From Hevea brasiliensis (taxonomy: Eukaryota; Streptophyta; Magnoliopsida; Malpighiales; Euphorbiaceae): a DNA stretch of 64,000 nucleotides. Shown in pieces: positions 36,095 through 46,778 of this stretch. The stretch is taken from contig NC_079503.1 in the NCBI RefSeq assembly GCF_030052815.1, forward strand, positions 56,710,735-56,774,734, written 5' to 3'. How positions within the stretch are numbered: position 1 is the first letter of the stretch; each line of letters begins with the position of its first letter. The position numbers and the translations under genes are program-made. A model generated the notes under the pieces. The model was not told the origin of the DNA. It saw nothing but the letters and a program-made list of their open reading frames with translations, and did not search any database.

Positions 36095-36299
36095 TGTAAC
36101 ACCCCTATGTTCAGTAGTGCGTTCTACTGTTCAGGTGACCAGTGTTGTCCGGACAGCTAGGATGCCTAGAACTACATTTAATTATTAGTGAGAAGACATA
36201 AAATAATGAAATACAAGAAAAAAAAGAAAAAATAATAGCAATGAAATGTGACTAAGTTAAATGAGCCGAACCCGTAGCGATGGGTGACCGCACTGGGAA
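36095..36299 (+). repeat. G3 3' LTR, first 205 bp
   Basis: It starts TGTAACACCCCTATGTTCAG and resembles the G4/G7 LTR type more than its own 5' LTR at 7607. It is cut at 36299 by G5, with GGGAA as the probable left target copy. The rest should lie beyond the window. Confidence 0.8.
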
Positions 36300-38102
36300 T
36301 GTAACATCCCCATTGTACGTGTTCTGTACGTTCTGTTGCTCCAATGGCCAAATATCAGTCCTGGAAAGTTAGGATGTCTGGAACTACACTTCAGTGATAG
36401 TGAACAGACATATAGTGATGAAATAAATAAAAAAAAATACAAGAAAAATCAAAGAAAAGTGAAAGAGAGAAAATGAAACTAAGTTAAACGAGCCGGCATC
36501 GCAGCAATGGGTGACTGCATCGGGAAGGTTATTGATGACCCCAGGACCACGGGGAACCCTCAGAATTTAATTTCAGGATGTAAGTAAAGGTCTATTGAAA
36601 TGTAATTGACACTAGAATTATATAAAAAAAAAATAATAAATTAGTACAAAGAAAAAATGAAAAATCGAGAAACAGACAAAAATCAGTGTTATCGAAAAAT
36701 CAGAAATATAACCCAAAGTGGGGCATTTTGGTCATTTGACACCTAGAGTTGCCTTTTGACCTCAATGTACATTAAAAATAAATGATATTGCACTTAGAAA
36801 ATGTCATGAAAAATTAAATTGTGATACATTATAAGAATAGTGAAAGCAATGGGGAGTAAACTTAGGATAATTAAAAGTTTAATTATATTTATATATATAT
36901 TAAGTTAGTGGACCACTAGGGGAGTATTTTAAACACCTAAATGGACATGTGTAATCCCATAACATCTTCTTCTTCCTCATAACTCACTTTGGCCGAATTC
37001 CATCTCCTCCCAAAACCACCATTAACGTCCCAAGCAAAAGCTTCACATCCACCATGAATAAGCCATAGTTTTCTCAAGCTCCTTCACTAAAGTTGGTCCA
37101 CACCTCTTGGGCAAATTATAGGGAACAAAAAGGAAGAAATTTGGTGAAGTTTTAACAAGCTTCAAAAGTGGTAAGTGTCCAAAACCTCTCCCTTACTTTA
37201 GTAAACCTTGTGTTTAGGTTGAGGTGAGTATTTTGGTGAAGAGAAATGAAGAAAATCTTGAGAAATGAAATGTTCATTTTCAGCAGCCATGATTATGTGT
37301 TGTATTTGAGTTTTGCTTACCTCTAATAGATGGAAATTATGGTTGATTAACTCAAATGGAGGATGTTGTAAGTTAAAATCTAAGTATGTGCATGTAGTGC
37401 TTGAATTAAGGGTGTGAAATGGAACCTTAATGCTTTGGGCAAAATGCCATGTTTGGAAGCCTATTAAACCATGAATTTGTGTGTGAATATGTAGTTATTA
37501 ATGAAATATGCTAGTGTTAAATTGTGGGTAGCATGTGTAAGTGATATTGAAGTATGATTATGTTGAAGTGTATGTGTAATATTGACATTCAGATATGTTG
37601 AATTTTGGTAGAAGTGAATGTTGAACTTAATGGTGAATTGTGTGCACTGAGCACTTGAATATTCTGCCCAGAATGCTTGCTGGAATTGTGTACAATATAT
37701 ATGTAGAAGTTCCATTGATTGAATATTGAAGTATTGGGAGGAGGAGGATTGTTAAAATTGGAAGTGTGATGTTCAAATGCAGGTTGTGTATGTTGGCAGT
37801 ATGTAAATTAGGTCATAAGTGCAATATTGTGAACCCAATTGGTATGAGGCCAATGGGGAGTGAAACTAGACACCAAATAGGCCAACTTTCATGTGGAAAT
37901 ATTGCCAAATTTCTGCCTAGAAACCGACCTTAAAAATGACCAAATCTGGAATGGCAACCTTGCAACCCAGATTTTTGACCATATGAATAGTAGTCCTTGG
38001 GATGACCATAACTCACTCAAAAAAGGTCCAATTGACCTCAAATTCTTACCATGGTTAGTTTATACATAGATCTACAATTCTTTTGAAGACACCAAAGCCA
38101 TA
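36300..38102 (+). repeat. G5, gypsy LTR (left 1.8 kb) inserted in the G3 3' LTR
   Basis: It starts TGTAACATCCCCATTGTACG, is a distinct but related LTR type, and shares the GTTAAACGAGCC and CAATGGGTGAC blocks near 36485-36515. It breaks off at 38102 within text equivalent to about 43575 of the G7 LTR, where G6 enters. Whether it is solo or part of a full element cannot be told here. No coding frame is seen in it. Confidence 0.82.
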
Positions 38103-41100
38103 TGTCACACCCTATCCCTCTGTAAGGCATAACATGATCCCGTAGTATACCTCATGAATTACCCACTTCGTCTACTGATAACCCATTAAATACACTACCA
38201 AGGATTTTAAAACTTTTCTTACTTCTTTTTACAGTAGTGAGCACTATTTACAGGTGTTAAAAAATTTTTTTTGAACTGAAGTGAAAGAGCTAACACATTT
38301 GAATTATTGGTAATTTCTGTAAAAATTTTGCCATAGTGCCATCTGTATTTTGAATAAAACAGTTCTTCAAAAACCTGTTAAAAGCATTTCAAATATATTT
38401 CTCAACCTCAAACTCCAACATTTAATCAACACAATATATTTCTCAACTCAAATCCACAATAATTTTTCAAAGGCTGAGATAAGAAAATACAGTACAAATT
38501 TTACAAGCCAAAATAACTCATAATTTATTTTACAACTTCAATGTACATTTTAATTTACAATTGCTCAAACCAAGAACATTATATACATACAGTGAACATA
38601 CATTACAGTACAAAATGCAAAAATGTGGTATACTCAATATACTCGATGATCTCTCACTGAATGCACTAACAGCCTAATCTGCTGCCCTATCCGTCTGTCT
38701 ACCTGCGATAGCAATGAAAAGCTATCGCTGAGACAATGTCTCAGTGGTGCACAACATTAACCAAATACAACTTTAAATCACAAATCACAAGTTATATAAA
38801 TAGTGGATACTTAAAACCATAGTTAAATTCAAGATAGTAAATGTCAACAAGAATTTAAACTCCATTTCTCAATATCACAATAATTTCAATAAATCAAATC
38901 ATGGTTAAATTCAAAAGACAATGAATGTCAATAAGAATTTAAACTCCATTTTACAATCTCACAATACATATCAATAAATCACACACAGCTTAATCATGTT
39001 CCAAAGTTCAATTCGTCCCAAAAATCGATGGCTAATGAGGTATTCAATTCGTCCTAAAAGCTGATGGCTAATGAGAAATAACATAGCTAGCTAGCAATAA
39101 TATGAGTATTCATTCTATTTATCCTCAACAGGCACACACCTCAACACTTCAGCCAGAGAGGGAATTCAATTCGTCCCACTAGACAAGCTAGCGAGGAATA
39201 CAATCAATATACATGATAGCTGTGGTTTCAAACCATTTCCAATGCTTTTCAATCAATAAGTATCCATCAATATCATTCAAATAATTTTTCACAGTTTCAA
39301 ACCATTTACAAATGTTTTCAAGCAATAAGTATCCATTCAAACACATTTCCACAATTTAAAACAATAATGTACAAATAGTCATAATTCATTTCAATTGAAA
39401 AATTCAAAAGAAATAGCTGTTGTGCACAAACCTTTGATAATTATCTCCTGGCTTTGACTCAGTGTTTCCTTTACTTTCCTTGAGTCTTTGCTAACTAAGA
39501 AATACAATTTGAAGTATTTCAGTACTCATTTAAATTGTCTCTAACGATAATGCTTGATAATTAATTCACTGAATTCTATTATTTGCTTAGTCAACCTAAT
39601 ATGTCGACCCTTGATGCATTCTAGGTAAATTAGGTTTTAATGTTACTAATATGTCACATTTGTAGCCTTTTAGGGTTGGCACATGTTACCCAATTCATTT
39701 CCATGTATTTGCATTTTATTGCAATTTGCTGGATTCCGGGATACTAGTTTGACCTAGCCGGACGACCTAGTTCCCTCGGTTTTCGGGTTTCAGTCGAAAC
39801 TACAAACTCGTAGATCCATGTTTTATTGCACACGGGAAAAATTTCAGGTCATTCTGAGTTATGTAGACCAAGTTATGGTCATTTTACTATTATTGGTCAA
39901 AATGCATCAAAATTGGTCACTTTAGGTCATTTTAGGTCATTTTAGGTTCGGCCAGTTTTTGGACCCAAACTTGTGCAAGCTATTTGACTTGCTTATGGTC
40001 ATTTCTAGGCTTTAGTGTCTTCATAAGACTTGTAGATATATGTCTTAACTATTCATGATTAAAATTTCAGGTGAAGTGGACCTGCTTTGAGTGAGTTATG
40101 GCCTAAACACTAACTGCTGCCCAAATGGTAAATTTTCAGGCCTTAATTACACTAATCCGGATTTGGTCACTTTTCAAGTTACCTTGCAAGCAGAATTTTG
40201 GCAAGCTTCCTTCATGAGAGTTGGCACATTTTGTGCCTAATTTTACCTCCAATTAGTCTCATACCAATTGGAGCCACACACTTAAGGTTCTAAGCCCAAA
40301 ACCAAACTGCCCTATTGCATTTCCTTCATTACTCATCAAAGGTCACTTTTAGCAATTACCAAACTCCACATTCATGTCAATTTTGGTTTGTACCATAACC
40401 TAAACATATTTCATAACATATTGTTGATCATTTTGGTAGCTTATAATCACACTCAACATACACCATATAGTGCAGAATTTGTCAAACTCAATTACAACAA
40501 TTTAATCACCTAATTATAACATATAACTTCTCCACTATCATAACATATAACTTCACCACTATCTTACATACACATTTGGCAAACTTTAGGATCATAATTC
40601 ATCAAACAACTTCATGAATTCCAGCATTTTTCAAGGAGTTAACAAGCTGCCGAATTTGTAAAGCTTCCATAATTGCCTTCAAGCTCAAATTTTCACTTGG
40701 TCCACCATCACATATACATGAGGTTAACTTACTAAAATTTTAAACTATATTAGTCAACATTAATTCTCCACAATAAATGTAAGAATATTTCATTTAGTAT
40801 ACAATTTCATGGCTGTCCATTTAGGCATTTACGCATAGAATTTCAAATTCAACATAATTTCCAACTCAAGTGCTCAACTTTAATATACATCAATAATTAA
40901 CCTACTAAAACTTTTATTCACTTTAATCAACATCAATACCCATCAATTTCACGTGAAAATAATTCAAACTCTTTAATTACCATGGCTGCCTAAACTAATA
41001 CATAATCATAACTCACCAAAAACTCAAAATTTCTTCATCAACTTATTCATCTTAAGCTTCCCATAAACATTACTTAAGAAAGAAAACAATTTAAACACTT

Positions 41101-41780
41101 ACCTATTGTTGGGGCTTGTTAAATCTTCACCAAAATCCCTTGAATTTAGTATCTATTTCTTCCTTGCGATGTGAGGATCAAAGTTAGTGAAGTGACTTTG
41201 GTGTTTGAGTTGGAAATGGTGGAGGTTTAGGAAGCTTGAACCATTTCGGCTATGGAGGTTTTGGAGAGCTTCATTTCGGCATGGAGGTGGTTAAGGTTGA
41301 AGATGAAGTGTTAGTGGATTTACACCTGCCCACTTAATAGATTATTTAACCCCATAGTGCTCCACTCATCATAAGTTAATAATATTATATGTTTAAAGTG
41401 TTAATTACTCAAATTATATCCCATTTTTGCTATTTACATTAGGTACCACTAATTTAATTTTTCATTATAATTTTCAAGTATAATATTATGTGTTTTTAAT
41501 GGACATTTAGGTCAAAAGACAACTCGAGGTGTCAAATGACCACAATGCCCCTGTTCGGGTTGCATTCCCGATTTTTCGGTAACACCGGGTTTTGTCCGTT
41601 TTTCAATTTCTCACTTTTCTCTGTACTAATTATTTAATTTTTATTTAATATTTCTAATGGTATTTATACTTCAATACGGGTCTATTTAAGTCCTAAAAAT
41701 ATTTTCCAGGGTTCCCTGCGGCCCAGGGCTAGTCAACGGTCCACGCCGTGACTTTCCGATGCGGTCACCCATTGCTAGGG
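38103..41780 (-). repeat. G6, antisense gypsy LTR inserted in G5
   Basis: It starts TGTCACACCC on the plus strand and follows the G4 LTRs closely for 3.68 kb. It stops at 41780, about 260 bp short of a full LTR, because G7 entered there. CCATA (38098-38102) is the likely left target copy. No coding frame is seen in it. Confidence 0.88.
38702..38751 (-). other. LTR double-hairpin cassette, copy 6
   Basis: Stem 1 is CTGAGAC (38728-38734) with GTCTCAG (38738-38744). Stem 2 is GCGATAGC with GCTATCGC, a perfect 8-bp match. Confidence 0.75.
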
Positions 41781-43317
41781 TGTAACACCCCTAAGTTCGG
41801 TAGTGCGTTCCACTGTTCCTGTGACCAGTGTTGTCCGGACAGCTAGGATGCCTAGAACTACACTTCGTTATGATTAAGGAGATATAAAATAATGAAATAC
41901 AAGAAAAGAAAATACAAGAAAAACAAAGGAAAAATAATAGCAAAGAAATGTAACCAAGTTAAGCGAGCCGAGAACCCTAGCGATGGGTGACCGCACTGGG
42001 AAGTCGCGGCGTGGACCGTTGACTAGCCCTGGACTGCGGGGAACCCTAGAAAATATTTTTAGGACTTAAATAGACACCTATTGAACTACAAATACCATTA
42101 GAAATATCAAAAAAAAATTAATCAATTAGTACAAAGAAAAGTGAGAAATCGAAAAACGGACAAAACCCGGTGTTATCGAAAAATCGGGAATGCAACTCGA
42201 ACAGGGGCATTGTGGTCATTTGACACCCCAAGTTATCTTTTGACCTAAATTTCCATTAAAAATAAATAATATTACACTTGGAAAATATAATGAAGAATTA
42301 AATTAGGGGTACCTAATGTAAATAGCAAAAATGGGATTCAAATTGAGTAATTAACACATTTAACATATAGTATTAATTAAATAAAGTTTAGTGGAGAGTT
42401 AGTGGGAATTATATACACCTAAGTGGAAAGCCACATCATTCAGCAACTTCATCTTCTTCATTCCTCTCTTCCAGCCAAATTGGAATCCCTCCCAAAACCT
42501 CCATTGCCATCCATGTGTGGAGCTTCATCCACTCAAGATCAAGCCACAATTTCTTCAAGTCTCCTTCATTAAAGTTTGAGTACACACCTTGGGCAGTATT
42601 TTGGGAGCAAAAAGTGAGAGATTTGAAGAGGTTTGACAAGCTCCACTTGAGGTATATGTCCATTTCCTTCATCCTTGCTTCATTAAAGTTTGTGTGGGTG
42701 TTATGGGTAGTTGAATTGTGGAAGGAATTTTGGAGTTTAATGTTCTAAGGGAGATGTGTACTTTTGGAAGCCATGGAAACACCTTGAAGACAGTTTATTT
42801 TTGCTTGTAAATGGTGGATTAAAGGATTGATTAAATGTATATATGTGTAGGAAATTATTTGGGTGATGTACACTTAGGATATATGAATGTGTATTGAAAT
42901 TTGAATGCTTGGAAATTATGGAAATGTAATGCATGAAATGGCAGCCTGGTTTGGTGAACCATAAGGATGTTATTTCATGTTTGTATTATGGAATATTAAT
43001 GTTGAATTGTGTTGGTTGTTATGGCAGTTTGGGTATGTGTGTGATGGTGTAAAGTTGGACATGTAAAAGTGTTATGGTTTGGTGATTGAATTGTTGTAAA
43101 TTTGGTTTGAAAAATTCTGCACTTTATGGTGTATATTGAATGTAATTGTAAGCTGCCAAAATGACCTATAATATGTTGTGAATTATGTTTAGGTTATGGT
43201 ACAACCAGAATTGGCTTGAATGTTGAGTTTGGTAAGTGTTAGGAGTGATCCTTGATGTGTATGAAAGAAATGCAACAAGGCAGTTTGTGTTTTAGGCCTA
43301 GAACTTTAAGTGTGTGG

Positions 43318-43344
43318 CTCCAATTGGTATGAGACCAATTGGAG
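43318..43344. repeat. 11-bp inverted repeat in the G7 5' LTR
   Basis: CTCCAATTGGT, loop ATGAG, ACCAATTGGAG, directly followed by GTGAAACTAGACACA. Confidence 0.75.
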
Positions 43345-44966
43345 GTGAAACTAGACACAAAATGTGCCAACTTTCATGAAGGAAGCTTGCAAAAATTCTG
43401 CTTGCAAGGTAGCTTGAAAAATGACTAAATCCGGATTAAGTGCAAATAAGGCCTGAAAATTGACCATTTGGGCAGTAGTTAGTGTTTTGGCCATAACTCA
43501 CTCAAAACAGGTCCAATTGACCTGAAATTTTGACCATGAATAGTTAAGACCCATATCTACAAGTCTTATGAAGACACCAAAGCCCAGAAATGACCATAAA
43601 CAAGTCAAACAGCTTGCAAAAGTTCGGGTCCAAAAACTGGCCGAACCAAAATTGACCTAAAATGACCTAAAGCGACCAATTTTGATGCACTTTGACCAGC
43701 AATAGTAAAATGACCATAACTTGGTCTACATAGCTCAGAATGACTTGAAATTTTGCCCCGCGTGCAATAAGACATAGATATACAAGTTTGTAGTTTTGAC
43801 CAAAACCCAAAAACCGAGGGAACTAGGTCGTCCGGCTAGGTCAAACTAGTATCCCAGAATCCAGCAAATTGCAAGCAAATGCAGTATACCCATAAATAAA
43901 CTTGGTAACATGCACCAACCCTAAAAGACTATTGAATGTCACATATTAGTAACATTAAAACCTAATTTACCTAAAACGCATCAAGGGTCGATATATTAGG
44001 TTGACTAAGCAAATAATAGAATTTAGTGAATTAATTATCAAGCATTATCGTTAGAGACAGTTTAAATGAGTACTGAAACACTTCAAATTGTGTTTCTCAG
44101 TTAGCAAAGACTCAGGGAAAGGGAAGGAAACACTGAGTCAAGGTCAGGAGACAGTTATCAGAGGTTTGTGCACAACAGTTATTTCTTTTGAATTTTTCAA
44201 TTGAAATAAATTATGACTATTTGTATATTATTGTTTTCAATTATGGAAATGTGTTTGAATGGATACTTATTGCTTGAAAAGCATTGTAAATAGTTTGAAA
44301 CTGTGGAAAAAATTGATTTAGTGTGATTTGTGAAAATTTGAAGTTAATTATGAATTATGTTTCCATTTTATGAATGAAATTATGACTTTGGAAATTCATT
44401 GGATTCTCACGAACCATTTGAATAAAATGTTTGGAATTGATTTTGTGTTCACACTTAGCATGACAGTATCATATCATTCCTTCTCCATTTATGGGGTTGT
44501 GATCATTTATTTTCCTTCTCCATTTATGGAGTCGTGATCGTTTATTTTTCTCCCTCTGTGGTTTACCAGTTGAGGTGATCGGATGAGTACTCATTATATA
44601 GCTAGCTCCCTTCCTCATTGATTTCAATAAGTGGGGTTGTGATTGCTTTGTCGTGGTGTACAACGCGGCATTGATCGGAAATTTTGTGTCATGGCTTAAG
44701 TTGTGAATGAATTGGCAACACTGTATTCTTAAATTATTCGACTAAATTATGTTATTATGAGATTTTATAATTTGTGAAATGGAGTTTAAATTCTTATTGA
44801 CATTCACTGTCTTTTGAATTTAACCATGTTTGACTATTGAGATTTATTGTGATATTGTGTTAAATTCCTTATGACATTCATTGTCTTGAATTTAACTATG
44901 GTTTTACGTATCCACTATTTATATAATTTATGAATTGTGATTTAAAGTTGTATTTGGTTAATGTTG

Positions 44967-45016
44967 TGCACCACTGAGACATTGTCTCAGCGATAGCTTT
45001 TCATTCTTTGTTGCGG
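44967..45016 (+). other. LTR double-hairpin cassette, copy 7, second stem lost
   Basis: Stem 1 is CTGAGAC (44974-44980) with GTCTCAG (44984-44990). The 3' arm of stem 2 falls in the divergent patch and no longer pairs with GCGATAGC. Confidence 0.65.
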
Positions 45017-45630
45017 TAGTCAGTTAATGAGAGCGTGACTAAGGTCGCTAGTGCATTCAGCGAGAGATCATCGGGTATATTAAGTATACCACATTTTGCA
45101 TTTTGTACTATAATATATGTTCACTGTATGTATATATTGTTTTTCGTTTTGAGTAGTTATAAATTAAAATTGTACATTGAAGTTGTAAAATAAATTATAA
45201 GTTATTTTGGCTTGTAAAATTTGTACTGTATTTCTTTTATCTCAGCTTTGAAAATACTGAAAAATTACTGTGGATTTGAGTTGAAAAACATATTGAGTTG
45301 ATCAAATGTTGGAGTTTGAGATTGAGGAATATATTTGAAGTGCTTTTACAGGTCTTCTGAAGAACTGTTTTATTCAAAATACAGAGGGCACTCCGCCAAA
45401 ATTTTTAGAGAATTTCCTAATAATTCAAATGTGTTATCTCTTTCACTTAAGTTCAAAAAATTTTTTAACACCTGTAAATAGTGCTCACCACTGTAAAAAG
45501 AAGTAAGAAAAGTTTTAAAATCCCTTGTAGTGTATTTAATGGGTTATCAGTAGACGAAGTTGGTAATTCATTAGGTATACTACGAGATCATGTTATGCCT
45601 TACAGAGGGGTAGGGTGTGACATGTTTTAG

Positions 45631-45642
45631 TGGTATCAGAGC
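45631..45642 (+). other. G7 primer binding site
   Basis: TGGTATCAGAGC, 8 bases after the LTR end. Confidence 0.92.
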
Positions 45643-45812
45643 AAAGTTTTTAAATTCTGTTTTCATCTATAATTTGAATATTCTTTCTTCATAGTACAAC
45701 TGCTCAATGTCATTGTTTGATACATACAGTACACTACATTATAAATATGCACTAACGGGAGGAAATCTCCTTGTGTTAATTGTTCAGGAGGTCTAAGATC
45801 CTCGAATTGACT

Positions 45813-46778
45813 ATGGAAGAGGGTGATCATTCAGTCAATCAGTCTATAGAGGCTGAGGTGCAAGGGGATGCCCCAGCCCTACACAATGTCAGTGGTTCAA
45901 GAAGACTACCCCATGATCTGCGATTTCTGCTCGGTTGCTCGTGAGATGCAATGTTCCAACAAATGGCTGGTAATGTGCCTACTCAAGTCCTAATAAAGAC
46001 ACCAGTGGTACAACCACAGTCTTTTGCTAAACAGTATGACAAACTGATGAAATATGGGGCTACAGAGTTCAAGGGGACAGTAGATCCTCTAGAGGCCGAA
46101 CAGTGGTTAGAGAGGATGGATAGGGTATTCAAGAAACTGCATTGCACAGAGGAGCTCAGATTTGAATACTCAGTATCTTTGCTACAGGGGGATGCTTATG
46201 ACTGGTGGAAAACCATTCCCCACAGTCTGGTAGAACCTGCAGTGCTAACATGGAATGACTTTCTCACAGAATTTAGACAAAAATATGTCCCTGATGCTTA
46301 TATAGACCAGAAACTGCAAGAGTTCCTAAGTCTAAAACAGGGGAGCAAATCAGTGGCTGAGTATGAAAGAGAATTTTCCCGCCTGAGCCATTATGCAGTA
46401 AGTTTACTTACTACCAGCAGGGAGAGATGCAAGAGGTTTGAAACCAGCTTGAAGCCCAGTATCAGATTACAAGTAGTCGGATTCAAACACACTAACTTCT
46501 CTGAACTTGTTTCTCAAGCCCTAGAGTTGGAAAGAATTGAGTCTGAAGCTGCTCCTGAAATAAAAAAACCTGAGAAAATAGAGAAAGAGGAAAAATCAGT
46601 AGAACAGAGTTCCAGTGGTCCTACTGGAAAGAGGAAGAACTATGGGGGACAAAATAGAGGTGGCAAGAAGTCTGATAGGGGAAGACATTCAGGATAGAAA
46701 CCTCTTCTATCTGGTCAGCAGAGTACCAGAGGTTCCTACCCTTCCCACCAATGTGAAAATTGTGGAAGATATCATGGT
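45813..46778 (+). pseudogene. G7 gag, part before G8
   Basis: ATG at 45813 gives MEEGDHSVNQ, but a scrambled stretch at about 45900-45948 breaks the frame. A 248-codon open frame (45951-46697) carries the Gag core: EAEQWLERMDRVFKKLHC, DWWKTIPHSL, TWNDFL, FRQKYVPDAY and EFLSLKQGSKSVAEYEREF, then a Glu/Lys-rich and basic tail. It ends in TAG at 46695-46697 after RGRHSG, where G1 has Trp; G4 has the same amber. Beyond the stop, CENCGRYHG begins the first knuckle and is cut by G8 at 46778. The remainder is at 56076. Confidence 0.88.

Larger units (their letters stand above)
41781..45622 (+). repeat. G7 5' LTR
   Basis: 3842 bp from TGTAACACCCCTAAG to GGTGTGACA. Nearly identical in its first part to 62639-64000. 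A stretch at about 45006-45052, just after the hairpin cassette, does not match the other copies. Confidence 0.93.

Noticed and set aside
42515..42748. 77-codon frame repeated at 63369-63602, with overlapping minus frames of 78 and 112 codons
   Set aside because: Both are the same part of the G7 LTR pair. Identity follows from LTR identity, and the minus frame differs in length between copies.
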